64,000 nucleotides of DNA from an uncultured Sphingomonadaceae bacterium (lineage in GTDB: Bacteria > Pseudomonadota > Alphaproteobacteria > Sphingomonadales > Sphingomonadaceae), in the NCBI GenBank assembly GCA_947499255.1, contig CANMNF010000002.1, positions 1 through 64,000 of the forward strand. The letters are read 5' to 3'. Positions 63,199 to 64,000 of this stretch are shown here, piece after piece. Made by a program: the position numbers and the translations under genes. Under the pieces are notes generated by a model. It searched no databases and was not told the origin of the DNA. It was given only the letters and a program-made list of their open reading frames with translations. Every line of letters begins with the position of its first letter. The stretch's first letter is position 1.

Positions 63199-64000
63199 AT
63201 GACAGCACGGCAAATCGGATTGTGGCTTGGCCCGGCGCTGTTTGCCTTGACGCTTGTCTTCCCCGCGCCTGCCGGCATGGAAGAACCTGCCTGGCATGTC
63301 GCCGGCCTTGTAGCGTGGATGGCGGCGTGGTGGATGACAGAAGCGATCCCGCTGGCGGCAACCGCCCTTCTGCCCTTTATCGTGCTACCGATAAACGATG
63401 CCGGAACTGCGCGCGAAGTCGCGGGCGATTATTACTCGCCGATCCTGTTCCTGCTGCTGGGAGGCTCCTTCCTTGCCCTCGCGATTGAGCGGACCGGGCT
63501 GCACAAAAGGCTGGCGGTGGCGATCCTTGATGCCATTGGCGGCAGAGGAGGTGCAGCGGGATTGTTGCTCGGCTTTATGATGGCAGCTGCGGTGCTGTCG
63601 AACATCATTTCTAACACTTCGACCGCTCTGATCATGATGCCCATGGCGCTGGCCGTGCTGGCTGGCGGAGAAGCGGTGCGCGGATCTGGCGCGACCGGAG
63701 AGGCCGTTCCACAAGATGGCCTGTCGGGCGCGCTGCCCATGGGCATTGCCTTTGGCGCGACGATTGGCGGGCTTGGCACCATTATCGGCACGCCGACCAA
63801 TGCGATCAGCGTCGCCTTGCTGTCAGAGACGGTCGGGCTGGAGATCAGCTTTGCGATGTGGGCCGCTTTTGGTGTGCCGCTGGTGCTGCTGGGCATTCCG
63901 CTGGCGGCATGGATCATCGCCAAAGTGCAGCATGTGAGCGATCACCCATTTGACACGATTGCCGCGCGTAATGCCATTCACGAAGACCGGCCATGGTCGA
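63199..64000 (+). CDS. DASS-family (SLC13) Na+/anion symporter, 3' end outside window
   Basis: At least 267 residues of a multi-spanning transporter from MTARQIGLWLGPALFALTLV; the gene runs off the right edge. DASS features: LVAWMAAWWMTEAIPLAATA, SPILFLLLGGSFLALAIERT, MAAAVLSNIISNTSTALIMM (the SNT motif) and AFGATIGGLGTIIGTPTNAI. The family imports dicarboxylates, sulfate or phosphate with sodium. The substrate cannot be fixed from this part. Confidence 0.93.
   Translation, partial: MTARQIGLWLGPALFALTLVFPAPAGMEEPAWHVAGLVAWMAAWWMTEAIPLAATALLPFIVLPINDAGTAREVAGDYYSPILFLLLGGSFLALAIERTGLHKRLAVAILDAIGGRGGAAGLLLGFMMAAAVLSNIISNTSTALIMMPMALAVLAGGEAVRGSGATGEAVPQDGLSGALPMGIAFGATIGGLGTIIGTPTNAISVALLSETVGLEISFAMWAAFGVPLVLLGIPLAAWIIAKVQHVSDHPFDTIAARNAIHEDRPWS

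Overview
The window looks like chromosome from an alphaproteobacterium of the Sphingomonadales, most likely the Erythrobacter/Altererythrobacter side. The evidence is the conserved chromosomal genes (a single long rsh, hemF, pdeM, infC, PPi-dependent phosphofructokinase), the TonB-receptor style, RHS proteins with their own signal peptides, and DUF1800/DUF1501 pairs. This is inference from protein families; there is no rRNA gene in the window.

Layout. (1) 1-4.7 kb is an IS pile-up: the end of an IS5-family copy, a 5'-truncated unknown gene, a complete IS1595-family element (564-2629, 8-bp target duplication) carrying a BRO-N passenger gene, a second IS5 copy in opposite orientation, and a frameshifted IS6 copy. 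(2) 4.8-19.8 kb is a coherent phosphorus-scavenging and secretion locus. A TonB-dependent receptor and a Tat-type PhoD phosphatase lie on the plus strand. Convergent to them is a type I secretion operon (TolC, LapB-type ABC transporter, HlyD) followed by its probable substrate, a ~2000-residue protein with Ig-like repeats and a 5'-nucleotidase/metallophosphatase that contains a CHRD insert. (3) 19.9-21.5 kb is a second IS pile-up with intact, deleted and solitary IS6-family ends. (4) 21.5-55.4 kb is accessory DNA bracketed by a 63-bp direct repeat that at the right end abuts tRNA-Ser(GGA). It holds DUF1800/DUF1501 genes, a GAF-PAS-phosphoribosyltransferase-like protein with a winged-helix partner, an RHS protein split into two divergent genes with a C-terminal toxin and immunity candidate, a partial VirB-type T4SS (virB4-6-8-9-10-11-2), a full-length RHS protein with its own operon, a ParB-domain methyltransferase with two DUF5681 genes, and a DUF3489-DUF2924-serine recombinase module broken by an amber codon. 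(5) 55.5-64 kb is ordinary chromosome: tRNA-Ser, a cyclophilin, rsh, hemF, pdeM, infC (with an AUA start), pfp, a VOC protein and a DASS transporter that runs off the end.

The most promising unexplained items are the IS1595/BRO transposon, the split divergent RHS pair, the GAF-PAS-PRTase plus winged-helix pair, the giant type I-secreted nucleotidase, and the probable island boundary with its recombinase and a cluster of four 21-bp palindromes. Coding calls rest on reading translated proteins by eye; no database search was possible.
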